From Brevibacterium moorei (lineage in GTDB: Bacteria > Actinomycetota > Actinomycetes > Actinomycetales > Brevibacteriaceae): DNA of 64,000 nucleotides. This document shows positions 55,918 to 63,565 of the stretch, in pieces. The translations under genes were made by a program, and so were the position numbers. Each line of letters starts with the position of its first letter. Within the stretch, counting starts at the first letter, position 1. The DNA lies in the NCBI RefSeq assembly GCF_024580735.1, contig NZ_JANIJX010000013.1:1-64000 (forward strand), read 5' to 3'. The notes beneath the pieces are model-generated. The model saw only the letters and a program-made list of their open reading frames with translations, did not search any database and was not told the origin of the DNA.

Positions 55918-56010
55918 CAAGACGCCTTCATCGAGGAGGCCGCCCTGGGCTACAAGCTCAACCAGGCGGTGTTCCACGACCTGGGCGTGGCCCGCGGCAT
56001 GGCCGCCTGA
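55915..56010 (+). pseudogene. Detached C-terminal 30 codons of heme oxygenase
   Basis: In-frame continuation after the TAG: 30 sense codons ending in TGA, with normal codon bias and no other defect. It encodes the last conserved helix of heme oxygenases (LNQAVFHDLG, matching FNHQVFADLG in HmuO). No start codon or ribosome site would allow separate translation. Confidence 0.85.
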
Positions 56011-56084
56011 CCTCGTAGTATGTGTATTGACTACATGTGTGGGCTGTGCCTCAAATCGGCAGGATCGCTTGTGATCAAAGGGCT

Positions 56085-56094
56085 ACCTTAATAG
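56085..56094 (+). promoter_or_regulatory. ACCTTAATAG element before the heme/iron transporter operon
   Basis: ACCTTAATAG ends 9 bases before the ATG at 56104. TAATAG can serve as a -10, which would put the transcript start at or next to the ATG (a leaderless message). The identical 10-mer occurs at 62197-62206 before the second iron-type binding protein. Candidate iron-regulator site overlapping the promoter. Confidence 0.5.
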
Positions 56095-56103
56095 TCTGGA
56101 GGC

Positions 56104-57186
56104 ATGTTCGCCCTTACTCAGATGCGCGCCTCTAAGTCCGTCCGGAACCTGCGCACCCGGAACATCCTGACCCTGGCTGCCGCGGGGACCACCGCGGCCC
56201 TCCTGCTGACCGGTTGCGGTGCGCAGGGCTCCGGCAGCGGATCGGAGGCCTCCGGCTCCGCCGCGTCCCAGGGAGCGGGCCAGGAGAACGTCCCCGAAGG
56301 CTGGCACTATGTGGCCGGCGGCGAGGTTCCCTCCGCCAAGGCCGAACCCAAACTCCCCGTCAAGGTCAAGGACGGTACCGGCGAGACCGTCGAGGTCAAG
56401 GACGCCAGCAAGATCATCGCAGCCAGCGACGGCGTGGTCAGCATTCTGGACTCCCTGGGTCTGTCCGACAAGGTCTACGCGGCACCGCAGAACTCGGTGA
56501 CGCCCACGGCCAAGAACGCGCCCGAACACTTCGAATACTCGCAGAAGACCGGTGTCGAGGGCCTGCTGTCCGTCAAGGGCACCATGTTCATCGGCGACAA
56601 CGTGGACCGCCACGGGCAGGTCGCCAAGAAGTTCCGCGAGGCCGGCGTGAGCGCAGCGGTCTACAGCGACCAGGAGGAGACGACCAAGAAGATCACCGAC
56701 GTCGGATCCTATGTGGGTGCCGACGCAGCCGCCAAGGAAGTTTCCCAGAAGGTCGGCGATCAGCTGAAGGAAGCAGCCACCTACAAGGACAAGCTGAAGG
56801 GCAAGAAGATCCTGCAGGTCACCTCGAACGGTGCCGGCGGGGCCAATGCGGTCGTCGGCAGCGGCACGGCCGGCGCGGACATCGTCAAGGCGATCGGCGC
56901 GACCTCCGTGGGCGAACAGGCCGGACTGCGCGGGTACTCCGTGAAGTTCAGCAAGGAGGGTCTGCTGGACGCCAAGCCCGATGTCATCGTGATGGGCACC
57001 GGCGACGTCGAGGAATGGGGTGGCGCCGAGGGCTTCCTGCAGGCCTTCCCCACGCTGGCCGACACCCCTGCTGCCAAGAACAACCAGATCTACGTCATGC
57101 CCAGTGAGCAGATCTCCGTGAGCGGTCCAGCCATCGGCGCGGGCGCGCTGGCCCTGGGCAAGGCCCTGGCCGATGGCTCCAACTGA
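56104..57186 (+). CDS. hmuT: Heme/iron ABC transporter substrate-binding lipoprotein, HmuT-like
   Basis: Predicted 360 residues. Signal peptide with lipobox LTGC (Cys38), then a Ser/Gly linker and a helical-backbone binding-protein fold: SKIIAASDGVVSILDSLGLS, VEGLLSVKGTMFIGDN, LLDAKPDVIVMGTG and NNQIYVMPSEQISVSGPAIG. HmuT-class proteins bind heme outside the membrane through His and Tyr; the likely heme ligands are not certain here. GGAGG lies one base before the ATG, too close for normal use, so leaderless initiation or the ATG at 56122 are options. It overlaps the permease gene by 14 bases. Confidence 0.88.
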   Translation: MFALTQMRASKSVRNLRTRNILTLAAAGTTAALLLTGCGAQGSGSGSEASGSAASQGAGQENVPEGWHYVAGGEVPSAKAEPKLPVKVKDGTGETVEVKDASKIIAASDGVVSILDSLGLSDKVYAAPQNSVTPTAKNAPEHFEYSQKTGVEGLLSVKGTMFIGDNVDRHGQVAKKFREAGVSAAVYSDQEETTKKITDVGSYVGADAAAKEVSQKVGDQLKEAATYKDKLKGKKILQVTSNGAGGANAVVGSGTAGADIVKAIGATSVGEQAGLRGYSVKFSKEGLLDAKPDVIVMGTGDVEEWGGAEGFLQAFPTLADTPAAKNNQIYVMPSEQISVSGPAIGAGALALGKALADGSN

Positions 57187-58279
57187 GCTACACCCGGCAC
57201 CTGAACCCACATCCGCCGGCGTGGTAGCCGGTTCTGACTCGCGTCGCGCCCGGCGCCTGTCCCTGGGGGTGGGCCTGCCGATCATGGTGGTGGCCGTCAT
57301 CGTGGCCATCGTGCTGTCGGTGGGGATCGGCCCGGTGAAGATCTCCCCGGGTACCACCGTGCAGATCATCGCGCACAAGTTCTTCGGATTCGGCAGTGAG
57401 CAGCCGGCCCTGGAGACCTCGGTCGTGATGAGCCTGCGCCTGCCGCGGATCCTGTTCGGTGCCCTGACCGGGGCCGCTCTGGCCGTCAGCGGCGCTGTTA
57501 TGCAGAGTCTGTTCCGCAACCCGCTGGCCGATCCAGGCGTGATCGGGGTGTCCGGTGGCGCCTCGACCGGCGCGGTCGTCGCGATTGTGCTGCTGTCCTC
57601 GGTGGGCGCGGGCCTCTACCAGTGGCTGGTCCCGGCCGCGGCGTTCTGCGGCGGCCTGCTGGCCGTGGCGATCATCTACACCCTGGCCCGCCCCGGCAGG
57701 GGCTACGGGACTTCGCGCCTGCTGCTGGTGGGCATCGCGGTGGGCGCGGGGTTCTCCGCGATCACCGGCTTTATGACCTTCCTCGCCGATGACGAGAAGC
57801 TCCAGTCCGTGGTGTTCTGGCAGATGGGCTCACTGGACGACATCGACTGGACCAAGCTGGCGGTCGGCGCAGCGGTGGTCATCGTCTGCGTCATCGTGCT
57901 GTGCCTGATGCACCGCAAACTGGACGCGCTGACCCTGGGGGAGCGCTCGGCGTACTATTTGGGCCTCAACGTCGTGTCCGTGCGGCGCTGGCTGATCATC
58001 CTGTCGGCCCTGCTGACCAGTGTCACGGTGGCCTTCGCAGGCACGATCGGCTTCGTGGGCCTGGTGGTCCCGCACGTGGTGCGGCTGCTCACCGGCCCAG
58101 CGCACCGCGGCCTGCTGCCGCTGTCGGCACTGACCGGCGCCCTGTTGCTTGTCGTCGCTGATACGATCGCGCGCTCCGTCGCGCCCCCGGCCGAGGTCCC
58201 GATCGGCCTGCTGACATCGGCGCTGGGCGCGCCGTTCTTCCTGTTCCTCGTCCTGCGTTCGAGGGAGGGGCGGCCATGA
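57173..58279 (+). CDS. hmuU: Heme/iron ABC transporter permease, FecCD family
   Basis: Permease of 368 residues with about nine membrane segments, forming the channel dimer of the importer. Family motifs: RLPRILFGALTGAALAVSGA, MQSLFRNPLADPGVIGVSGG, GERSAYYLGLNV (ATPase contact) and GFVGLVVPHVVRLLTG. The first 25 residues are hydrophilic. ATG lies inside the end of the binding-protein gene, and the stop overlaps the ATPase start by four bases, so the three proteins are tightly coupled. Confidence 0.94.
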   Translation: MAPTELHPAPEPTSAGVVAGSDSRRARRLSLGVGLPIMVVAVIVAIVLSVGIGPVKISPGTTVQIIAHKFFGFGSEQPALETSVVMSLRLPRILFGALTGAALAVSGAVMQSLFRNPLADPGVIGVSGGASTGAVVAIVLLSSVGAGLYQWLVPAAAFCGGLLAVAIIYTLARPGRGYGTSRLLLVGIAVGAGFSAITGFMTFLADDEKLQSVVFWQMGSLDDIDWTKLAVGAAVVIVCVIVLCLMHRKLDALTLGERSAYYLGLNVVSVRRWLIILSALLTSVTVAFAGTIGFVGLVVPHVVRLLTGPAHRGLLPLSALTGALLLVVADTIARSVAPPAEVPIGLLTSALGAPFFLFLVLRSREGRP

Positions 58280-59067
58280 GCCCGTCGGCCGAACCGCGGA
58301 GGACCCGCGAACTGCATCCGATCCGTGCACAGTCGCTGGGCTTCACCGTGGGCTCCAGCGCACTGCTGAGCGACATCAGCTTCGCCGTGGAGGAACCCTC
58401 GCTCATCGCGGTGGTGGGACCCAACGGCGCGGGTAAATCCACCCTGCTCAATGTGCTGGCCGGCAATCTGCGGCCCTCGGCGGGTGAACTGCTGATCGGG
58501 CCGCATGCGCCGCACGACTGGAACGCCGGCGAGCTGGCCCGCGTGCGCGCGGTGATGGAGCAGGAGCAGCATCCGACCTTCGGGTTCACCGTGCGGGAGC
58601 TGGTAGAACTGGGCCGGCTGCCCCATCCCAAGTCCGCTGCCGACGATGCGATCGTGGCCGAGGCGATGGCCAGGGCACAGGTGACGCACCTGGCCGACCG
58701 CGATGTCACAACCCTGTCCGGAGGTGAGATGGCGCGGACCGCCTTCGCCCGCACCCTGGCCCAGGACACCTCGATCTATCTCTTGGACGAACCGACGGCG
58801 GCCCTGGATCTGAAGCACCAGGAGGACGTCATGCGGGCGGCCAAGGATCTGGCGCACAGCGGGGCGATCGTCGTGGCGATCGTGCACGACCTGGGCCAGG
58901 CCGCGCGCCATGCCGACCGCATCCTGATGCTGGCGGGCGGTCACCTGACCGGCGATGGGACACCGGAGGAGGTGTTGACCGCACAGCGGATCGAGCAGCT
59001 CTACGGTCACCCCGTCGAGGTCTTCCGCTCACCGGATTCCGGCCAACTGGTCATCGTGCCGAAATGA
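58276..59067 (+). CDS. hmuV: Heme/iron ABC transporter ATP-binding protein
   Basis: ATPase of 263 residues energising the importer. Walker A GPNGAGKST, Q loop in MEQEQHPTFGFTV, signature LSGGEMAR, Walker B IYLLDEPTAALD and switch His in AIVHDLGQAARHADR. The pattern fits the HmuV/FhuC/FepC class. Ten bases separate it from the esterase gene, so that enzyme belongs to the same operon. Confidence 0.94.
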   Translation: MSPSAEPRRTRELHPIRAQSLGFTVGSSALLSDISFAVEEPSLIAVVGPNGAGKSTLLNVLAGNLRPSAGELLIGPHAPHDWNAGELARVRAVMEQEQHPTFGFTVRELVELGRLPHPKSAADDAIVAEAMARAQVTHLADRDVTTLSGGEMARTAFARTLAQDTSIYLLDEPTAALDLKHQEDVMRAAKDLAHSGAIVVAIVHDLGQAARHADRILMLAGGHLTGDGTPEEVLTAQRIEQLYGHPVEVFRSPDSGQLVIVPK

Positions 59068-59077
59068 GCACTTCGAA

Positions 59078-60418
59078 ATGACCGACGCCGAGGCGGTTGC
59101 CGCATCCGATCCGTGGAGCCCGGGCCCGCGGCCGCGTGCAGTGCATCGCGTGCCCGTGCGCAGTCGCGCCCTCACGGCCCTGCTGCACGATGTGCCGAGC
59201 TCCGCACCCGAGGTCCTGGGCCCGGTCGAGGGATCGGCCGGGACGCAGGTCTGGGTCCGTTTCCTTCACTTCGCCCCGGATGCCCGGGCCGTGGCCCTGG
59301 CCCCCAGCGGCTGGTGGAACCCGGACCCCGTCGATGCGCTGGACCTGCATCCGGTGGGCGGTACCGGTTGGTTCGCCGCCGAGGTCGCAGCACCCGCGGA
59401 CTGGATCGCCGGCTACCGCTTCGCCGAGTACCGTGGGCGGGCCGATCCTCCCTGGTGGACCACCGGACTCAAACGCCTGGAGCACCCGGACGTGCGGATG
59501 TCCGCCGACTGTGCCAATCCGCGCAGGCTGACGGTCAAGGGCGGGGCCAGAACATCCCTGATCTGTGTGCCGGTGGTTAACGCGGCTGCACATCCGGTCC
59601 TCGATCTGTTTCTCACACCCGAGTCCTGGCCCGAGCATGTTCAGGTACATCGGCTGGGCGATGACACCGGCGGCCCTATAGGCCCGCCGGGCAAGGGCCC
59701 CGGTGACATGGATGGCAGACCCGCGGTCTGGTGGTGGGCCGCGTCCTCGGCGGGCACCCGGGAAACGCCGCTCATCGTGTTCTTCGACGGCGAAGCACAT
59801 GTGCGGAACCACGACACCCCGCGGTTCCTAGCCGCAGCGGTGGAAGCGGGATTGTTGCCACCGGTCACAGCGGTGTTCGTCGAGTCGGGGCCGAACCGGG
59901 CGCAGGTCTTGGGTGTGCCGGGCGGTCGTGCGCAGTGGGTGGCGCGGACCCTGGTGCCCCGCCTGCTGAATACGGGCCTGGAGTCGCCGGGGACCGGCCG
60001 GGTGCGGATCAGCCGCGATCCACTGCAGCGCATAGTCACCGGCTCGAGCTTCGGCGGGCTGTCCACACTCTTCACCCTGGCCGCGGACCCCGGTGCCTGC
60101 GGGACCGGGATTGTGCAGTCGCCGTCACTGTGGCGCTATCCGGAGGGGGACTTCGCCGAGCTGCTGGCCCGGGCGCTCGCACGAGGGGCGGTGCCGAAGA
60201 GTCAGCGGAAGCCGGGTGCGGCCTCGGCCCGGATCCGCCTGCGGCTCGCAGCCGGACGGTTCGAGGGCAACGCCGTGGCGCGCTGTGCCCGCCTGCACGC
60301 AGAGCTGGGCGGACTGGGACTGGAGGTGGGGCCCGCGGTCACGGCTGTGTCCGGCGGCCACGACTGGTCCTGGTGGATTCCGCACAGCATCGCCCAGGCC
60401 GCAGAACTCCTGCGCTGA
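59078..60418 (+). CDS. Enterochelin esterase-like siderophore hydrolase (Fes family)
   Basis: Predicted 446 residues. N-terminal Fes-type beta domain (about 30-160; VWVRFLHFAPDARAVAL, GYRFAEYRGR) and C-terminal alpha/beta hydrolase (about 200-446) with FFDGEAHV, nucleophile Ser in TGSSFGGLSTLF, and catalytic His in SGGHDWSWWIPHS. Fes enzymes cut the ester backbone of ferric tricatecholate siderophores in the cytoplasm to free iron. Linked to hmuTUV, it suggests the importer may carry a siderophore rather than, or as well as, heme. Ends at an 18-bp hairpin. No siderophore biosynthesis genes are in the window. Confidence 0.88.
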   Translation: MTDAEAVAASDPWSPGPRPRAVHRVPVRSRALTALLHDVPSSAPEVLGPVEGSAGTQVWVRFLHFAPDARAVALAPSGWWNPDPVDALDLHPVGGTGWFAAEVAAPADWIAGYRFAEYRGRADPPWWTTGLKRLEHPDVRMSADCANPRRLTVKGGARTSLICVPVVNAAAHPVLDLFLTPESWPEHVQVHRLGDDTGGPIGPPGKGPGDMDGRPAVWWWAASSAGTRETPLIVFFDGEAHVRNHDTPRFLAAAVEAGLLPPVTAVFVESGPNRAQVLGVPGGRAQWVARTLVPRLLNTGLESPGTGRVRISRDPLQRIVTGSSFGGLSTLFTLAADPGACGTGIVQSPSLWRYPEGDFAELLARALARGAVPKSQRKPGAASARIRLRLAAGRFEGNAVARCARLHAELGGLGLEVGPAVTAVSGGHDWSWWIPHSIAQAAELLR

Positions 60419-60424
60419 AAACAA

Positions 60425-60464
60425 CGCTGGGGCCGGGATCGAATGATCGATCCCGGCCCCAGCG
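60425..60464. terminator. Bidirectional terminator of the transporter operon
   Basis: Perfect 18-bp arms (60425-60442 with 60447-60464), loop atga, between the esterase (+) and the acetyltransferase (-). No T tract. Confidence 0.87.
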
Positions 60465-60479
60465 CATCCGCTATGCGGT

Positions 60480-60971
60480 TCAGGAGTCCTTGTTCAGGCC
60501 CAGGGTGAACAACACCCGGGGGATTCCCTGGCCGGCGTAGTTGGCGATGAGTTCGCCCTCGAAGCCCACCGAGGTGTGGAAGCTGATGGCGCCCACATTG
60601 TCCTGGAACGCGGTGGCCTGGACCTCGTCCTTTCCCAGCCCCTTGGCATCGTCGATGAAGCGGTTGTAAAGCTGGCGGCCGACGCCGTGGTGGCGGAAGT
60701 CGTCGCGGGCTGCGACCAGGTGGATGTAGGCAGGTCCGTTGATCGGGATGACGCCCAGCAGATAGCCCACGATCTCGTTCTGGTACCTGGCGACCAGACC
60801 GGATCCGCCCAGCTGGCGAACCCAGTAGGCGTCCAAGTCCTCCGTGAGGTCACGGGCGCCCCAGAAGGATTTCTGGGTGGAGACGAGGAAGTCGCGCAGT
60901 TCGGTGGGATCGACCTCGTCCAACGGACTGATCCGCAGGTGGGACTGATCGTAGGTCTGGGTGTCGGCCAT
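60480..60971 (-). CDS. GNAT family N-acetyltransferase
   Basis: Protein of 163 residues with the acetyl-CoA fold: strand beta-4 and motif A IHLVAARDDFRHHGVGRQLY (R/Q-x-x-G-x-G/A variant HHGVGRQL), followed by FQDNVGAISFHTSVGF, the motif B region. It has an N-terminal LRDFLVSTQKSFWGARDLTE segment. Target substrate unknown. ATG follows GAGGAG. Probably a single gene ending at the shared 18-bp hairpin. Confidence 0.88.
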   Translation of the reverse strand: MADTQTYDQSHLRISPLDEVDPTELRDFLVSTQKSFWGARDLTEDLDAYWVRQLGGSGLVARYQNEIVGYLLGVIPINGPAYIHLVAARDDFRHHGVGRQLYNRFIDDAKGLGKDEVQATAFQDNVGAISFHTSVGFEGELIANYAGQGIPRVLFTLGLNKDS

Positions 60972-61181
60972 GGCTGCTCCTCATGAATGTCAGTGGTGCT
61001 TACAACTGTAGCGCTTTCTACCTGGCGTCGAAATTGAAAATGTCATGATCACCCGGAGTCGACTATGACCTGCGTCTCAGTGACGTCCGTCTCGGTTGCC
61101 CGGGTGATTCCAGCATAGCGCCGGGTGGCCTCGTCGGTGCAGTCTCCGATTGCTGAGCATTTGCCATGACATGATGGGGCC

Positions 61182-62003
61182 ATGCTTCGAATCAGTACCG
61201 TCAATGTCAACGGCGTGCGCGCCGCGATGCGCAAGGGCATGGAACCGTGGCTTACGACCAGCACCTCCGACCTCATCACCATGCAGGAAGTCCGCGCGGC
61301 CAATCCGATCGCCCCCGACCTGCTGGAACCCCTGGGTTGGCACGTCTACTCCGCCGATGCCGAGGCCAAGGGCCGGGCCGGAGTTGCGATCCTGTCGAAG
61401 GTGCCGGCCAAGGACGTGCGGATCGGCAACGGGGATGAGTACTTCGACCGCGCCGGCCGCTGGCTCGAGGCCGATTTCGAACTGTCCGACGGTAAACTCC
61501 TGACCCTGGTCAGTGCCTATGTGCACTCCGGCGAGGTCGACACCCCCAAACAGGTCGACAAGTACCACTTCCTCGACCAGATGATCGCCCGGATGCCGCA
61601 GCTGGCCGAACATGCCGACTACGCAGTGGTCACCGGCGACCTGAATGTCTGCCACACCGAACTGGACCTGAAGAACTGGAAGGCCAACAGGAAGAAGGCC
61701 GGCTTCCTGCCTGAGGAACGCGCCTACTTCGACCGTTTCTTCGACGCCGATGACATCGGCTGGGTCGACGTGCAGCGGTCCCTGGCCGGCGAGGTCCCCG
61801 GGCCCTACACCTGGTGGTCCCAGCGTGGGAAGGCCTTCGACAACGATGCGGGCTGGCGGATCGACTACCACATGGCCACTCCCGCGCTCGCAGAATCCGC
61901 CCAGGCGTTCTCCATCGACAGGGCTGACAGCTATGCGGAAAGGTGGAGCGATCATGCGCCACTCAATGTGAAATACGACATATCTGGGCCGGCCGCCGTG
62001 TAG
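61182..62003 (+). CDS. xth: Exodeoxyribonuclease III
   Basis: DNA repair nuclease/AP endonuclease of 273 residues. STVNVNGVRAAMRKG, metal-binding Glu in MQEVRA, catalytic TGDLNVCHTELDLKN, the IDYHMATP segment and the C-terminal SDHAPL are all present; length fits XthA/ExoA. The upstream 210 bases, divergent from the acetyltransferase, hold no gene. A 17-bp hairpin 40 bases downstream ends it. Confidence 0.96.
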   Translation: MLRISTVNVNGVRAAMRKGMEPWLTTSTSDLITMQEVRAANPIAPDLLEPLGWHVYSADAEAKGRAGVAILSKVPAKDVRIGNGDEYFDRAGRWLEADFELSDGKLLTLVSAYVHSGEVDTPKQVDKYHFLDQMIARMPQLAEHADYAVVTGDLNVCHTELDLKNWKANRKKAGFLPEERAYFDRFFDADDIGWVDVQRSLAGEVPGPYTWWSQRGKAFDNDAGWRIDYHMATPALAESAQAFSIDRADSYAERWSDHAPLNVKYDISGPAAV

Positions 62004-62043
62004 CCGGCGCCACTGTCTGAACGGGTAGCCCCCGTCTGGTTCC

Positions 62044-62080
62044 GCAGAAGACCCGGTGACGCTGTTACCGGGTCTTCTGC
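62044..62080 (+). terminator. Terminator after exonuclease III
   Basis: A 17-bp stem (62044-62060 with 62064-62080, one G-U) and a 3-base loop; the sequence then runs ATTCCGGCGGGGGCTTTT. Confidence 0.82.
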
Positions 62081-62193
62081 ATTCCGGCGGGGGCTTTTGC
62101 GTGCCTGAAGCACCCCTGGGTAGTGACTGGTCAGGGTGCTGTAAGACCGATGTATAGCGGTATGCCACAGCTGTGGGATTTACGGAAGATCGG

Positions 62194-62223
62194 TTGACCT
62201 TAATAGCGTAGCGGGGTGATACT
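62194..62223 (+). promoter_or_regulatory. Promoter with iron-box-like element before the second binding protein
   Basis: TTGACC (62194-62199) and GATACT (62218-62223) with an 18-base spacer. The -35 overlaps ACCTTAATAG (62197-62206), identical to the element before hmuT, so a repressor bound there would block the promoter. Confidence 0.55.
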
Positions 62224-62266
62224 CTTCTGAGGCAAAGCTATGTTTTCTTTAAGGTTGTTTTAAACG

Positions 62267-63541
62267 ATGCGCTATCCCCACAAGCACACGCTGGGCGCCC
62301 TCGCGGCCTCGGTTGTGGTGGCCATGGTCGCCCTGACAGGTTGTTCCGGAAACATGGAACTGGACGCTTCGGGCCCCACGCGACCGATCAAGGACGTGGA
62401 CGATAAGTCGATCGACGTGCCGATGAAGCCCAAACGGGTTGTGACCCTGAGCGAACCGACCACCGATGCCGCACTGGCATTGGGCGCCAAGCCCATCGGG
62501 ATCGTCTCCGGTCGCGGTCAGTCGACGGTGTCGAACTACCTCAAGGACAAAGGCGAGGCCGTCAAGGGCGGTGACCTGGAGATCCTGGGCGGTGTGGCCA
62601 ATCCGGACTACGAGAAGATCGGCGCGGCCAAGCCCGATCTGATCCTGGTGGACGGAACCTCGATCAACAACAACCAACAGGCTCTGGACAAGCTCGCGGC
62701 GATCGCGCCCCTGGTCTACACCGGTTACGCCGGCGGCCCGTGGAAGGACAACTTCCGGCTGACCGCGAAGGCCCTCAACGAGGAGGCCAAGGCGGAATCC
62801 CTGATCTCCGGCTATGACAAGCGGACGAAGGAAGTCTCCGGCGAGCTGAAGTCCAAGGGTTTGCTGGACAAGACGTACTCGATCGTCCGGTGGGAGGGCG
62901 GCTCCGCCTCGCTCATCCTGAAGGAGCTGCCTCCTGGCCAGGCGCTGACCGATATGGGGATGAAGCGGCCCAAGAACCAGGACACGGAGGGCCGCGGCCA
63001 TTCCGAACCGGTGTCCCTGGAGAACATCAAGGACATCGACGCGGACTATATGTACTTCGGCAGCCTGGGCGGCGCTTCGATCAGCAACCCGAATGCCGGT
63101 GGCGGTGTGGATGTTGCCGCAGGGCAGGAACAGCTGCGCACGGCCACCGGAACCCCCGGGTTCTCCAAGCTGCAGGCCTTCGGGCAGAACCACGTGTTCC
63201 CCGTCGACGGTTCGATGTGGACGTCCACCGGCAGCTATTACCTGATGAACGCGATCGTCGACAACGTCGAAGACCTCATGATCAAGGAGGACGCCAAGGG
63301 CCAGGGCAGGGGAACGGTGGGCGATGCGCCCGCAGCCGACACTGATCAGGCGCCCGAAGGAGATTCGGCCGGGGCCGATGACGCTGGTGGCGACGAGTCC
63401 GGCATCGGCGGATCGGGCGAGGACGTGCCACCCGGGGCCGACGGTTCCGAAGATTCCCCCTCAATAGATCCCGGCGATGGTGGAGGCAGTACCCCGATCC
63501 CACCGGGCAAGAAGAACAGCAATGTCGTCGTGCCGGGCTGA
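62267..63541 (+). CDS. Iron-siderophore-type ABC substrate-binding lipoprotein
   Basis: Predicted 424 residues. Signal peptide and lipobox LTGC (Cys26). FecB/FepB-like domain to about residue 345: PKRVVTLSEPTTDAALALGA, DYEKIGAAKPDLILVDGT, GFSKLQAFGQNHVFPVDGSM, YYLMNAIVDNVEDLM. A further 75-residue tail follows (DQAPEGDSAGADDAGGDESG ... VVVPG), acidic and Gly/Pro-rich, unusual for such proteins and reminiscent of a wall-spanning or linker region. No permease or ATPase adjoins it on this side; it may share hmuUV or have partners beyond the edge. Twenty-four bases separate it from the surface-protein gene. Confidence 0.87.
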   Translation: MRYPHKHTLGALAASVVVAMVALTGCSGNMELDASGPTRPIKDVDDKSIDVPMKPKRVVTLSEPTTDAALALGAKPIGIVSGRGQSTVSNYLKDKGEAVKGGDLEILGGVANPDYEKIGAAKPDLILVDGTSINNNQQALDKLAAIAPLVYTGYAGGPWKDNFRLTAKALNEEAKAESLISGYDKRTKEVSGELKSKGLLDKTYSIVRWEGGSASLILKELPPGQALTDMGMKRPKNQDTEGRGHSEPVSLENIKDIDADYMYFGSLGGASISNPNAGGGVDVAAGQEQLRTATGTPGFSKLQAFGQNHVFPVDGSMWTSTGSYYLMNAIVDNVEDLMIKEDAKGQGRGTVGDAPAADTDQAPEGDSAGADDAGGDESGIGGSGEDVPPGADGSEDSPSIDPGDGGGSTPIPPGKKNSNVVVPG

Positions 63542-63565
63542 GGCCTGCGCGGTAATTGGAGAATG

